From Enterococcus innesii (GTDB lineage Bacteria; Bacillota; Bacilli; Lactobacillales; Enterococcaceae), in contig JAHHEN010000007.1 in assembly GCA_018982785.1 (NCBI GenBank), positions 208,501 through 272,500 on the forward strand: a stretch of 64,000 nucleotides of DNA, given 5' to 3'. A program made the translations under genes and the position numbers. Below the pieces are notes generated by a model. That model was not told the origin of the DNA. It saw only the letters and a list, made by a program, of their open reading frames with translations, and did not search any database. Below are positions 20,911 through 30,834 of this stretch, in pieces (the first letter of the stretch is position 1; every line of letters begins with the position of its first letter).

Positions 20911-21831
20911 TTACTTGATATCGTCAGGATCGATGGCATAAAATCCAGTGTCTAACCCACGTTCTGCCGGATGAAGTTGGGCAACTTGTTCACTGAGCAC
21001 AGCTGCTTGCTCTGCTTGCCACTTCCCACTTTCCACAAGGCTCTTGGCTTGGGCAAACAGTTTAGCAATTGCCACAAAGGCAGCCCCTCGTGTATAGATT
21101 CCGTCCAGCTTCCAGGTTTGAAAGCCTGTTGCGGCTAATTCCGCCAGCTGCAGCATCAAATTAATGTCGTTATTGGCAAAAATGTGCGTGCCGTGGCTAT
21201 CTTCATAAATGGAATAGTGGGTTTCTTCTTTTTTCGGTTCGGATAAAAACAACCCACGGTCGTGGTTCTTTTCTTCCGATTGTTGGGTATAGTTATAATA
21301 ATTTTGTAAAAGCGGACGCTTCGATTGGTGAATGCAGGTCGCACCATAAACCAATACTTCCACAGGAATATTTAGTTGCGGGGCCATGATTTTCATTTCC
21401 TCGAAAGGAACTTCTCGCGCTAAAACGGCTGCCCTTGCCCCTTTTTGTCCCCAAAAATTGATTTGACGAGCACTCGTTACTAAGGTTTCCCCTGCATAGA
21501 TAAATGGCAAGGCACATTCTGGATTTTGCTTCATGCGGTAAATAATCCCAGGATCTCCGAGAGCGATTTGATCGGCTTGATTGGTCTTCAGAAATGCTAG
21601 GTATTCTGGAATCAGCTTCATTTTTTCTGGATGCATGATGCCATTGACCGCGATCGTCACTTTCTTTCCAGCTTCGTGGGCCATGTCGATCAGTCTGATT
21701 TGCTCTTCACGAGAAAAAGAGGTCGGTAGGCGCAGCCCGAATGTCTCTTCTCCAAAAAACAATGTATCAACATAAGGGATGAGCTGCTGTGCTTGCTCGA
21801 TCGATTCCACCGTGGCGATAATCTCAACCAT
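20911..21831 (-). CDS. trhP1: Peptidase U32 family protein, TrhP1/YrrN-type
   Basis: First gene of a two-gene U32 operon, 306 aa. It has the shorter U32 fold seen in YrrN (VDTLFFGEETFGLRLP, VLVYGATCIHQSKRP) and few cysteines compared with its partner. It presumably acts with TrhP2 in hydroxylation of tRNA wobble uridine. AAGGAGGAG lies 5 bases upstream of the ATG. Pairing of the long and short paralogues is the main support for the call. Confidence 0.82.
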   Translation of the reverse strand: MVEIIATVESIEQAQQLIPYVDTLFFGEETFGLRLPTSFSREEQIRLIDMAHEAGKKVTIAVNGIMHPEKMKLIPEYLAFLKTNQADQIALGDPGIIYRMKQNPECALPFIYAGETLVTSARQINFWGQKGARAAVLAREVPFEEMKIMAPQLNIPVEVLVYGATCIHQSKRPLLQNYYNYTQQSEEKNHDRGLFLSEPKKEETHYSIYEDSHGTHIFANNDINLMLQLAELAATGFQTWKLDGIYTRGAAFVAIAKLFAQAKSLVESGKWQAEQAAVLSEQVAQLHPAERGLDTGFYAIDPDDIK

Positions 21832-21858
21832 AATACTCCTCCTTTTTTCAACTCATTC

Positions 21859-21887
21859 ATAGTATCACACAGCAGGATTCTTTCCAA
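21859..21887 (-). promoter_or_regulatory. trhP1-trhP2 promoter
   Basis: Minus-strand TTGGAA (21882-21887), 17 bases, TACTAT (21859-21864) with an extended TGA just before the -10. Confidence 0.65.
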
Positions 21888-22031
21888 GAGGTCTCGTTAC
21901 TCTTTTTTTCACGAATAGCACTTGTCTCATTAATCAACCGTTGTCATAAAGCTGTTTATAAATATATTTTTTTGTGAATCACCAATCATAATCAATGGAG
22001 ACTTCTTGATCACTACTAGACATAGCAAGAC

Positions 22032-22083
22032 AAAAAAGCGACGTTCCTATGGATGCCGATTGCTCGACCATAGAAACGCCGCT
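22032..22083 (-). terminator. clpC terminator
   Basis: Minus-strand arms GCGGCGTTTCTATGG and CCATAGGAACGTCGC pair along 15 positions with wobble pairs, followed by six T residues. Confidence 0.88.
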
Positions 22084-22100
22084 GCCGTTATTGGCTCGAC

Positions 22101-24579
22101 TTAAACTTGTTGCAAGACCCGTGCTTGTCCCTCTTTGACATTGAGGGTGATCGATCCTTTGGAAGCACCGATCGTCACTTTGTCACCTAAATGAATTTGT
22201 CCTGATAGGAGTGCTTCACTTAAACGGTCTTCGACTTCTTTTTGCAAGGCCCGACGAATCGGCCGTGCCCCATATTCTGGATCAAAACCAGCTTTACCGA
22301 TCACATCGATGGCAGATGGCGTGATCTTCAATTGGATGTCTTGGTTGCTTAACCGTTTGATGATCGCTTTGCTCATGATCTTCACGATCTCGTGGATCTC
22401 CCCTTCACCTAAGGATTGGAAGACCACTGTTTCATCCACACGGTTCAAGAACTCTGGACGGAAGGCTTTTTTCAGCTCTTCTAAAATCCGTTTTTGCATC
22501 GCTTGGTGATCTTTCGTTAAATCAGTGACATTGAATCCAACGCTTTTTTCTTCGCGGATTTGTTGGGCACCGATATTAGAGGTCATGATCAAAATCGTGT
22601 TGCGGAAATCGACCTTTCGACCTTTGGCATCCGTCAAATGTCCATCATCTAGCACTTGCAAGAGGATATTGAAGACATCGGGATGGGCTTTTTCCACCTC
22701 GTCCAATAAGATGACGGAGTAAGGTTTTGAACGGATTTTTTCCGTCAATTGCCCACCTTCATCGTAGCCGACATAGCCTGGCGGTGAACCGATCAAACGG
22801 CTCGTGCTGTATTTTTCCATAAATTCGGACATATCGACACGAACCAAGGCATCTTCACTGCCAAACATCGCTTCCGCTAAGGCTTTAGCAAGCTCGGTTT
22901 TCCCGACACCGGTCGGCCCTAAGAACATGAAGGAACCGATTGGGCGGTTGGGGTCTTTCAATCCACTGCGGGCGCGGCGGATCGAACGAGCGACTGCTTT
23001 GACCGCTTCTTCTTGGCCAACTACCCGTTGATGCAAGATCTTTTCAAGATCCAACAAGCGTTCGCTTTCTTTTTCTCCATCTGTTGCAAAGGTACACCAG
23101 TCCATTGGGAAACGACCGTGGCAACATCTTCTGCAGTAACACTATCGGCATAGCCTGACGCTTCTTTGACTTCCATAAACGCCACTTCCGTCAGTTGTTG
23201 GGTCAATTTCTTTTCCTTGATTCGCAGACGAGCTGCTGCTTCAAAATCTTGCTGGCGAATGGCTGCTTCTTTTTCTTCGATCAAGTTAGCGATCTCGTTT
23301 TGTAGTTCTGCCAATTCCGAACTTTCATCGGTTTTGTCTAGACGCACCTTGGCTGCTGATTCATCCATCAAATCGATGGCTTTATCTGGTAATTGGCGCG
23401 AATTGATGTAACGTACGGACAATTGCACAGCGGCGTGTAACGCATCATCAGAAATTTCCACCCCATGATGTTCTTCATAACGAGGACGCAAGCCCCGCAA
23501 AATTTCTTCCGCTTCTTCTGGTGTTGGTTCGTCGACTTGCACTCGGGCAAAACGGCGTTCTAACGCAGAATCTTTTTCAATGTATTTTTGGTACTCATCT
23601 AGCGTTGTGGCACCGATGGTTTGCAATTCTCCACGGGCTAAGGCTGGTTTCAGAATATTCGAGGCATCAATCGCCCCTTCGGCTCCGCCGGCCCCAATCA
23701 GTGTATGCAATTCATCAATGAATAAGATGATTTGACCATCTTGATAGATCTCATCGATGATTTTTTCATTCGGTCCTCAAATTCCCCACGGTATTTCGTT
23801 CCGGCAACTAAAGCCCCCATGTCCAGCATCATCAAGCGTTTGTTTTGCATGTCTTCTGGGACTTCCCCATTGATGATTTTTTGGGCTAAGCCTTCGGCGA
23901 TCGCGGTTTTCCCAACACCAGGTTCCCCCACGAGAACAGGGTTGTTTTTGGTCCGACGGCTAAGGATCTGGATCAACCGCTTGACTTCTTTGGCACGCCC
24001 GACAACAGGATCTAGGCGTTTTTCACGGGCTAATTTGGTCAAATCACGGGCTAAGGAATCCAAGGTCGGTGTTCCTTGCTGCGCTTTGGCTTGGGCTGGA
24101 CGACGACGACCAGCACTTCCGTTGGTTTTGCTTTCATTGAAGCCCATTTTTTTCTTCAAAAGCTGACGCATTTTCGCGAGACTCAAGCCGAGATTCAGCA
24201 TGATTCGTGAAGCCAATATGTCTTCGTCTCTTAATAAGCCCAATAATAGATGTTCGGTACCGATTTGTGGTGCCCCTAAACGCTTGGCTTCATCCCCTGC
24301 ATAAGCAAATGTATGTTTTGCTCGTGGTGAATATGCGAGATAGGCATTTTCTGGATATTGACGAACGGTGCCGTACCCTGTTAAATGTTCGATTTCTTCA
24401 CGAATATCATTTTCTGTGATATTCATTTCCCGCAAGGTTTTGCCGGCAATCCCGTTTTGTTCAATGACCAATGCCAATAGAATGTGTTCAGAACCTACTG
24501 CTTGGTGCTTAAAGTATTTTGCTTCTTCTTGGGCGATAGCCAAAACGGCTTTCGCGCGTTGGGTGAATAATTCATCCAT
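22101..24579 (-). CDS. clpC: ATP-dependent Clp protease ATP-binding subunit ClpC, two homopolymer frameshifts
   Basis: HSP100 unfoldase that feeds proteins to ClpP. Three overlapping frames together give one ~825-residue ClpC: two Clp_N repeats (residues 1-145), first AAA domain (Walker [10 protein letters not shown]), a UVR-containing middle region, and second AAA domain (GPTGVGKTE). The first break is at T6 on the plus strand (23761-23766), where EDRMKK should continue IIDEIY. The second is at T5 (23070-23074), where QQMEKK should continue ESERLL. Each is repaired by one extra A in the mRNA. Start ATG 24579 ([13 protein letters not shown]) has AGGAAG 8 bases upstream. It follows ctsR closely and shares its promoter and CtsR operator. 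Confidence 0.93.
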
Positions 24580-24584
24580 CTCTT

Positions 24585-25052
24585 TCACTTCCTGTCTTCG
24601 TAACTTAATCGTTCTAGAATTGCATGGAGCAAATCAGCTCGTGTTCTATTTTCATAAGGAGAACGTCCTAGAACTGCTTTCGCGATGACGGTCAATAATA
24701 AGTTGCCTTCTCGCTTGGACAGGATTCCTTCCTCATAAAGTTTCTGGATTATTGCATATGCATCTTTTTCCGAGATGGTTTCATCGAATAATTGATTCAT
24801 TTCTTTTAAGTAGTGGTGGCTGTCCGTGATTTTGACTTTTTCGATCCGAATATAGCCGCCCCCGCCGCGTTTGCTTTCAACCGCATAGCCTCTTTGAACG
24901 GTAAAGCGGGTATTGATCACATAGTTTATTTGTGAGGGCACGCAGTTGAACAAATTTGCCATTTCTGCGCGACGAATCTCAATGGTTTCACTGTCTTCAA
25001 GAATTTTCTTCAAATATGCTTCAATCAAATCGGAAGTATTGTGATGACTCAA
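24585..25052 (-). CDS. ctsR: Transcriptional repressor of class III heat shock genes CtsR
   Basis: 155-aa repressor with an N-terminal winged helix ([20 protein letters not shown]) and the Gly-rich wing [11 protein letters not shown] that contacts DNA and senses heat. The start is TTG at 25052 with GGAGG 7 bases upstream. The stop lies just before the clpC start, so the two are translationally coupled. A CtsR-type operator lies between its -10 and start, giving autoregulation. No mcsA/mcsB genes are present between ctsR and clpC, as is usual in enterococci. Confidence 0.95.
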   Translation of the reverse strand: MSHHNTSDLIEAYLKKILEDSETIEIRRAEMANLFNCVPSQINYVINTRFTVQRGYAVESKRGGGGYIRIEKVKITDSHHYLKEMNQLFDETISEKDAYAIIQKLYEEGILSKREGNLLLTVIAKAVLGRSPYENRTRADLLHAILERLSYEDRK

Positions 25053-25064
25053 TTCATTCCCTCC

Positions 25065-25081
25065 CTTGACTAATTCTGACC
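25065..25081 (-). promoter_or_regulatory. CtsR operator
   Basis: On the minus strand heptads GGTCAGA and AGTCAAG are separated by three bases, close to the tandem consensus RGTCAAA-N3-RGTCAAA. It lies just downstream of the ctsR -10. Confidence 0.75.
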
Positions 25082-25084
25082 TTC

Positions 25085-25113
25085 ATTATACCCAATTTTT
25101 GATTCCTTGGAAA
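25085..25113 (-). promoter_or_regulatory. ctsR-clpC promoter
   Basis: Minus-strand TATAAT (25085-25090) with a weak TTTCCA (25108-25113) 17 bases upstream. Confidence 0.7.
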
Positions 25114-25190
25114 GATGTACGCTTGCACAAAGGGCCGGACTAAAGGAAATTTTAAAGACACTTATCCCTCGCTTCAGCTTTTTTAGCTAC

Positions 25191-25255
25191 AAAAAGAAAC
25201 AAGCAGCTAGTCGAGGAACAAAAAGAAAATTCTTTGGTCCCCGTAGGCTGCTTGG
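25191..25255 (-). terminator. Terminator of the priA-prkC operon
   Basis: Arms CAAGCAGC / GCTGCTTG (25201-25208, 25248-25255) with further internal pairing and a minus-strand TTTCTTTTT tail, 27 bases past prkC. Confidence 0.75.
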
Positions 25256-25281
25256 TTAAAGTATTTGGTTTTAGCTAGTTT

Positions 25282-27287
25282 CTAATCACTTTCTGAGCTA
25301 CTTTCACTCGTAGCGCTTGAATCAGAGGAATCATCTGAACTACTGCTTGGCGTCGATGAGGACGAATCATCTGGTTCAGGTCCTCTAGAGATCGTGACCG
25401 TTACAGTAGAGCCAACTTCGACGGAGGTTCCAGCACCTGGAGAGACACGGACAACATGCCCAGCTGGTACCGAGTCATTATAGCCGTCCTCTTCCTCAAA
25501 AGTTGAGTCCAATCCCGCTTCATTCAAGTCTGCTTCTGCATCGGCTTGGCTTTTCCCAACAATTCTTGGTACATTGACCATTTCCTGCCCACTGCTGACC
25601 GTCAAAGTAATGGTCGTTTGGGAAGTCACCACCGTTTCACCTGTTGCGGGTGCTTGGGCGATGATCGTGCCTGATGGTTGACTGCTAGATTGATAGTTCA
25701 CTTCGATCTGTGATCGGTCGACACCGCGAGAAGTCAATGCTGCTCGTGCATCTGCCTCTGTCATGCCATAATAGTTGTCCATTGCGAAGCTATCTGGTCC
25801 GGAGCTGACCTTAAAGGTGATTTCGTCTTCTGCTGGGGAAACTTCCCGCCCTGCTGCTGGTGATTGACTGATAATATCCCCTTCATCGACATCATCTGAC
25901 GACTCTAGCTCTTCTTTGATTCTGTCTTCATCAAAGCCCAAATCGATCAACTCTTTTTTGACATCATCAAAGGAACGGCCTTCATAGTCATCAAGGGTGA
26001 TTTTCTTCGTTCCGCTACTGATGTAGAGGGTCACGACGGAATTCTTTTTGACTTCATTGCCTTCTGGGGGATCGGTTTTGACGACACATTGCCTTCTTCG
26101 ACTTCATCATCTTCGATTTCTTCCACCTCGTCTGCCACTTTCAAACCGGCGGCTTCCAGTTCGGCCCGAGCGGCGGCTTCTGTCTGACCACTGACTTCAG
26201 GAATTGCCACATCTCCCCGACCACCGCCGAATAGGAAGTAACTGCCTATCCCTAGCAGTGCGATCACCATAATGATTGGCAGCAGTAGCCAGCGCTTGCG
26301 TTTTTTCTTTTTCGGCTGCGCCGCTTCTTCAGCTTGATCCGCAGCCGTTTCTGCCACGGGTTCTTCCACTGGCGGCGTTTCGACTTGGGCTGCTTCCACA
26401 GGGGTCAGCACTCTCGTTTCATCCATCAGGGCATGAGGTTCCCATCTCGGTTCATTGAGCCGTTCAGGAGACAACACGGTATCGAGATCCGCCCGCATTT
26501 CATCGGCGGTCTTGTAACGATCCGCCGGTTCTTTGGCGGTCGCCTTCAACACAACGTTTTCCAGCGATTGTGGAACATTTTTGTCATAGATCCGAATCGA
26601 AGGGATCTCATCTTGGAAGTGTTTCAAGGCGATCGTTACGGCTGATTCGCCATCAAAGGGTACTTTGCCGGTTAAAATTTCATAGAGGATAATCCCGATC
26701 GCATAAATATCTGATTGATTGGTGGCCATACTGCCTCGTGCTTGTTCTGGTGAAAGATAATGCACCGAGCCTAGCATCGAGTTGGTTTGGGTGATCGATG
26801 TTTCTGATAGGGCGATCGCGATCCCAAAATCGGTGATTTTCACCACGCCGTCTTCATTGATCAGCACATTCTGGGGCTTTAGGTCCCGGTGAATGATGCG
26901 GTGCTGATGGGCCAATGCCACCGCTGATAAGATTTGTTGGATGATATCAACGATCTGCAAATAAGGTACGGGATAGTGCGTTTGGATATAGCGCTTGAGA
27001 TCCATCCCTTTGACATATTCCATCACCAAAAACTGCATGCCGTCTTCTTCGCCGACATCATAAACGGTTACGATGTTGGGATGAACCAGCTCAGTCGCCG
27101 CCAAGGCTTCTCGTTGAAAGCGCCGAATCGCACTTTGGTCGTTTTGGAAGTCAAAACGAAGCACTTTGATTGCCACTTCACGGTCTAAGATCAAGTCATG
27201 CGCCAAAAACACATTTGCCATTCCGCCGCTGCCGATATTGCCGATGATTTTGTATCGGCCGTTTATCTTCTTCCCAATTTCGATCAT
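25282..27287 (-). CDS. prkC: Serine/threonine protein kinase PrkC/IreK with PASTA domains, one frameshift
   Basis: Membrane receptor kinase that senses muropeptides or lipid II and controls cell-wall stress and, in enterococci, cephalosporin resistance (IreK). The kinase domain spans residues ~1-275 ([28 protein letters not shown]). A basic segment and one membrane helix ([21 protein letters not shown]) follow near 335-355, then four PASTA repeats and a Ser-rich tail. The frame breaks near 26083-26085: GNV should continue [15 protein letters not shown] and does so if one G is restored in the mRNA. Start ATG 27287 overlaps the stp stop (ATGA), showing tight coupling to its cognate phosphatase. 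Confidence 0.93.
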
Positions 27288-28024
27288 GGGCGCTCTCCTC
27301 CAACTTTAATCAATAATACCGTGATATTGTCGACACCGCCGCGTTCGTTGGCTTGATCGATCAATGATTGCACTGCTTCTTCCAGCTCAGGGGTTTCTTG
27401 GATCGTTGCTGTGATCTCTTCATCTGAGACCATGTTGGTCAATCCATCTGAACACAGCAGCAAATAATCCCCGTCTGCAATAAAGTGGATCGCCACATCG
27501 ACTTCGACTTCGCTTGGCATACCGATCGAGCGGGTCAAAACGTTTTTGCGAGGATGATTCAAGGCCATTTCTGCTGTGATTTGTCCTGACTTCACCAATT
27601 CATTGACCAGTGAATGGTCCTCTGTGATTTGGGTCAGCACTTGATTGCGTAAAAGATAGGCACGGCTGTCCCCGACATTGGCGATCGTAAACTGGTCGCC
27701 TAATAAGGCCACAGCAATGATCGTGGTGCCCATGCCGCTAAGTTCTTCTTGTTCTTGTCCTTTTTGGAAAATCACTTGGCTTTCCGCTTGGATTTTTTGG
27801 ATCAGCCATTGGGCAGTTTTTTCACTATCTGTCAGTTCTGTCTGTTCCCAAGCGGTGCCGATCTCACTGACTGCTTGACGGCTAGCGACATCTCCGGCCC
27901 GGTGGCCCCCCATGCCATCGGCAAGCAAGGCCAATGTCACATTGGCTTTATTTACATAGGTTGCTGCAAAATCTTGGTTTGTGTTGCGACGTTTGCCGAC
28001 ATCTGTTTGAAAACGAATCTCCAA
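27284..28024 (-). CDS. stp: PP2C-family protein serine/threonine phosphatase (Stp/IreP)
   Basis: Mn-dependent phosphatase that reverses PrkC signalling. PPM motifs are present: [48 protein letters not shown]. 246 aa. The start is TTG at 28024 with AGGTG upstream. It lies 14 bases after rsmB and overlaps prkC by four bases. Confidence 0.95.
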   Translation of the reverse strand: MEIRFQTDVGKRRNTNQDFAATYVNKANVTLALLADGMGGHRAGDVASRQAVSEIGTAWEQTELTDSEKTAQWLIQKIQAESQVIFQKGQEQEELSGMGTTIIAVALLGDQFTIANVGDSRAYLLRNQVLTQITEDHSLVNELVKSGQITAEMALNHPRKNVLTRSIGMPSEVEVDVAIHFIADGDYLLLCSDGLTNMVSDEEITATIQETPELEEAVQSLIDQANERGGVDNITVLLIKVGGERP

Positions 28025-28038
28025 TTTCTTTCACCTCG

Positions 28039-29397
28039 TTACTTTTTGCGTAGACAACTGATAAAAAAGCCATCTGTCATAAAATCTTGCGGATAGATCG
28101 TCAACATATCCTCTTGAACAGCTTCAGCTGCCAGCGGTCCTACCGCAAGAGGCATTTGCTCAAATTCAGGATGGTCAGCGAGAAACGCTGCCACGACTTG
28201 TTGATTTTCTTCCGCTAGAATCGTACATGTGCTGTAGACCATTATACCCGATTTTTTCAAGGTTGGGGCGGCACTTTCCAAAATCTCTCGCTGAATCTGC
28301 GGCAAGCGTTGGAAATCGGCTTCCGTCTTGCTGTATTTGATGTCCGGCTTACGGCGCATCAATCCTAATCCAGAACAAGGGGCATCCACTAAGATGCGAT
28401 CAAATTGTTCAGGGGCAAAGGTTTGAGCCGTCTCCCGCGCATCCATCACGCGGGTTTCCACAACTGCTTCTACGCCTAAACGTTGGGCATTTTGCTGAAT
28501 CAACTTAACCTTATGGGCATGGATATCCAGTGCTGTCACTTTGCCGCCCTCTGCGGCAGACAAGAAGGCAGCGATATGGGTCGTTTTGCCTCCTGGTGCG
28601 GCGCAGGCATCCAGTACTTGATGGTCTCGGGCTACTTGTAAAACGGGGGCAACCAGCATCGAACTTTCATCTTGGATCGTCAGTAAGCCTTCTTTGTAGA
28701 GGGACGAGCCCGCCATAAAGCCTTTGTCAGCCACAACCCCATAGGGGGAAAGCTCACTTGGCCGTGCGTCGATGCCTTCTTCTTGCAGCCGCTCGATCGC
28801 TGCTGCTTGCGAGATGCGCTGCAGATCGATACGACCACTGGCATGATTGGGTTCAAATAGGGCATAGCCCAGCTCACTGGTTTCTTCGATCCCAATTTGT
28901 TTGACTAGTTTCTTCGTTAGCCACAGGGGCAAACTGATTTCCGTTGCTAGACGTTCCATTGGGTCTTTGATCAATGCCAAGTCTGGCACTCCTTGTCGTT
29001 GGATCGTGCGCAGCACCCCATTGACGAATTTACCGGTTCCCGGATTGCCTTTGGCTTTCGCGATATCCACGGCTTCATGAATGATGGCATGGGCGGGTAC
29101 TTTATCGAGATACAGCATCTGATACAAGGAAAGCCGCAGCAGCGTTTTGACCCACGGATCGACTTTGCGGGCATTTTTAATAAACCGGTCCAAATAATAA
29201 TCCAATAAAAGCTGACGACTGATGGTGCCGTACACCAATTCAGTCAATAAGCGACCGTCTTTGTCATTTAAACGCCCTTGATTCATCAATTCCCGCAGCA
29301 GTAGATTGGAATAAGCGCCGCCTTTTTCGATTCGTAACAACGCTTCTAGGGCCACAAAGCGCACTGTATATTGTATGTCTCCAAGATTACGCTTCAT
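28039..29397 (-). CDS. rsmB: 16S rRNA (cytosine(967)-C(5))-methyltransferase
   Basis: 452 aa. N-terminal NusB-like domain (RFVALEALLRIEKGGAYSN), then a Rossmann methyltransferase with the SAM site DACAAPGGKTTH and the two catalytic cysteines in VDAPCSGLG and YSTCTI. It overlaps fmt by 11 bases, as in the standard fmt-rsmB-stp-prkC operon. Confidence 0.95.
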   Translation of the reverse strand: MKRNLGDIQYTVRFVALEALLRIEKGGAYSNLLLRELMNQGRLNDKDGRLLTELVYGTISRQLLLDYYLDRFIKNARKVDPWVKTLLRLSLYQMLYLDKVPAHAIIHEAVDIAKAKGNPGTGKFVNGVLRTIQRQGVPDLALIKDPMERLATEISLPLWLTKKLVKQIGIEETSELGYALFEPNHASGRIDLQRISQAAAIERLQEEGIDARPSELSPYGVVADKGFMAGSSLYKEGLLTIQDESSMLVAPVLQVARDHQVLDACAAPGGKTTHIAAFLSAAEGGKVTALDIHAHKVKLIQQNAQRLGVEAVVETRVMDARETAQTFAPEQFDRILVDAPCSGLGLMRRKPDIKYSKTEADFQRLPQIQREILESAAPTLKKSGIMVYSTCTILAEENQQVVAAFLADHPEFEQMPLAVGPLAAEAVQEDMLTIYPQDFMTDGFFISCLRKK

Positions 29398-30340
29398 AGG
29401 TACCTACCTGATCTCCTTTTTGAATCTGTTGTCCACTGCCGTTTAAGAATGCGGCAATGTCTTGTCGGCCTTTTCCAGCTGGCTGCAATTCATCGATAGC
29501 CAATACCGTGCCTTCACCACAAGCGATCAGCAACGTTTTTTTCGTCCGTTCAATGATCGTTCCTGGCTGGGCTGTCGTCGTTTGCTCCAGCGGTGTTACT
29601 TGCCAAAGCTTCCAGCGGTTGCCGTTTTGTGTCGTAAAAGCGATTGGCCATGGCCGCATGCCTCGGACTTGGGCGTCGATTTGCACCGCCGTTTTCTGCC
29701 AGTCGATGGCTTCTTGTTCACGGCTGATATTCGGCGAGAAGGTTACTTTCGCTTCTTCTTGCGGAACTGGCTGCAGCTCTCCTGACAAGATTTTCGGCAC
29801 AGTTTCCAGCAGCAAGTCTTTGCCTAATAGGCTCAACTTATCAAACATTGTCCCCACATCATCTTGTGCCGTGATCGGCAAACGAGCTTGAGCAAAAATA
29901 CCGCCAGCATCCATTTTTTTGATCATTTCCATGATGGTTACACCCGTTTCTTGCTCCCCTTCCATGATGGCATAATGCACAGGTGCCCCGCCCCGGTATT
30001 TCGGCAGTAGGGACGCATGAACGTTGATAGCGCCATACTTCGGTACTTCTAGTAAAGCACTAGGTAAAAATTGGCCGAAAGCTGCCGTGATCAGCAGATC
30101 GGGTGCTAAAGCTTGAATCTGCTCCATTTCTGGTGACCCACTGATTTTTTCTGGTTGTAAAACCAACAAGCCATGCTTCAACGCCGCTTCTTTGACGGGT
30201 GTCGGAGTGATGGTTTTTTTGCGACCGACGGGACGATCCGGCTGGGTCACGACTGCTGCCACTTCATAGCCGGCTTCAAGCAAGCCTTCTAAAATTGGGA
30301 CGGAAAACGCCGGGGTACCCATAAAGACGATTTTAGTCAT
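29387..30340 (-). CDS. fmt: Methionyl-tRNA formyltransferase
   Basis: Formylates initiator Met-tRNA using 10-formyl-THF. N-terminal IVFMGTPAFSVPILE, catalytic NVHASLLPKYRGGAPVHYA and the Asp of VTIMEMIKKMDAG are present, with a C-terminal OB-like domain. 317 aa. I start at ATG 30340, 9 bases from GGAGG; the ATG two codons earlier is only 3 bases from it. It overlaps the def stop. Confidence 0.95.
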   Translation of the reverse strand: MTKIVFMGTPAFSVPILEGLLEAGYEVAAVVTQPDRPVGRKKTITPTPVKEAALKHGLLVLQPEKISGSPEMEQIQALAPDLLITAAFGQFLPSALLEVPKYGAINVHASLLPKYRGGAPVHYAIMEGEQETGVTIMEMIKKMDAGGIFAQARLPITAQDDVGTMFDKLSLLGKDLLLETVPKILSGELQPVPQEEAKVTFSPNISREQEAIDWQKTAVQIDAQVRGMRPWPIAFTTQNGNRWKLWQVTPLEQTTTAQPGTIIERTKKTLLIACGEGTVLAIDELQPAGKGRQDIAAFLNGSGQQIQKGDQVGTYEA

Positions 30341-30824
30341 TTTCATGTTCCTCCATATACTTTTCTAAGTCTTCTTCAGGAATGCGTTCGACGAGCTTGT
30401 CGACAAACAGCACGCCATTTAAATGATCGATCTCATGCTGCATCGCACGCGCCAAGTAGCCGAATGCTTCCACTTCCATTTCTTCTCCTTCTCGGTCGAA
30501 ATAGCGGACAGTGATCTCGTCTGCTCGTTTGACGGTCCCGAAGGTGTGGGGAATACTCAAGCAGCCTTCCACATCAAGGGATTCACCAGAAGAAGCGATG
30601 ATCTCAGGGTTGATCATTTCAAAGCGATCGTCTTCTTCGACTTCCACGATCGCCACTTGCAGGTTTTTGCCGACTTGCGGTGCGGCAATACCGATCCCAT
30701 CGTGGGCAACCATCGTTTCATAAAGGTCGTCTAGTAGCTGAACGAGCTCATCGGTAATTACTTTGACGGGTTTTGCTTGCCGACGAAGACGTTCATCGGG
30801 GGTAATAATAATAGGATAACGCAT
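30333..30824 (-). CDS. def: Peptide deformylase
   Basis: Metalloenzyme that removes the N-formyl group from nascent proteins. All three motifs are visible: GIGIAAPQVG, EGCLSIP and QHEIDHLNG (Cys and two His metal ligands). 163 aa, type 1 length. AGAGGAG precedes the ATG. It sits between priA and fmt. Confidence 0.96.
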   Translation of the reverse strand: MRYPIIITPDERLRRQAKPVKVITDELVQLLDDLYETMVAHDGIGIAAPQVGKNLQVAIVEVEEDDRFEMINPEIIASSGESLDVEGCLSIPHTFGTVKRADEITVRYFDREGEEMEVEAFGYLARAMQHEIDHLNGVLFVDKLVERIPEEDLEKYMEEHEND

Positions 30825-30834
30825 ATTTTCTCCT

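Noticed and set aside
27284..27287. prkC/stp fusion
   Set aside because: The four-base ATGA overlap is normal translational coupling, not a fusion.
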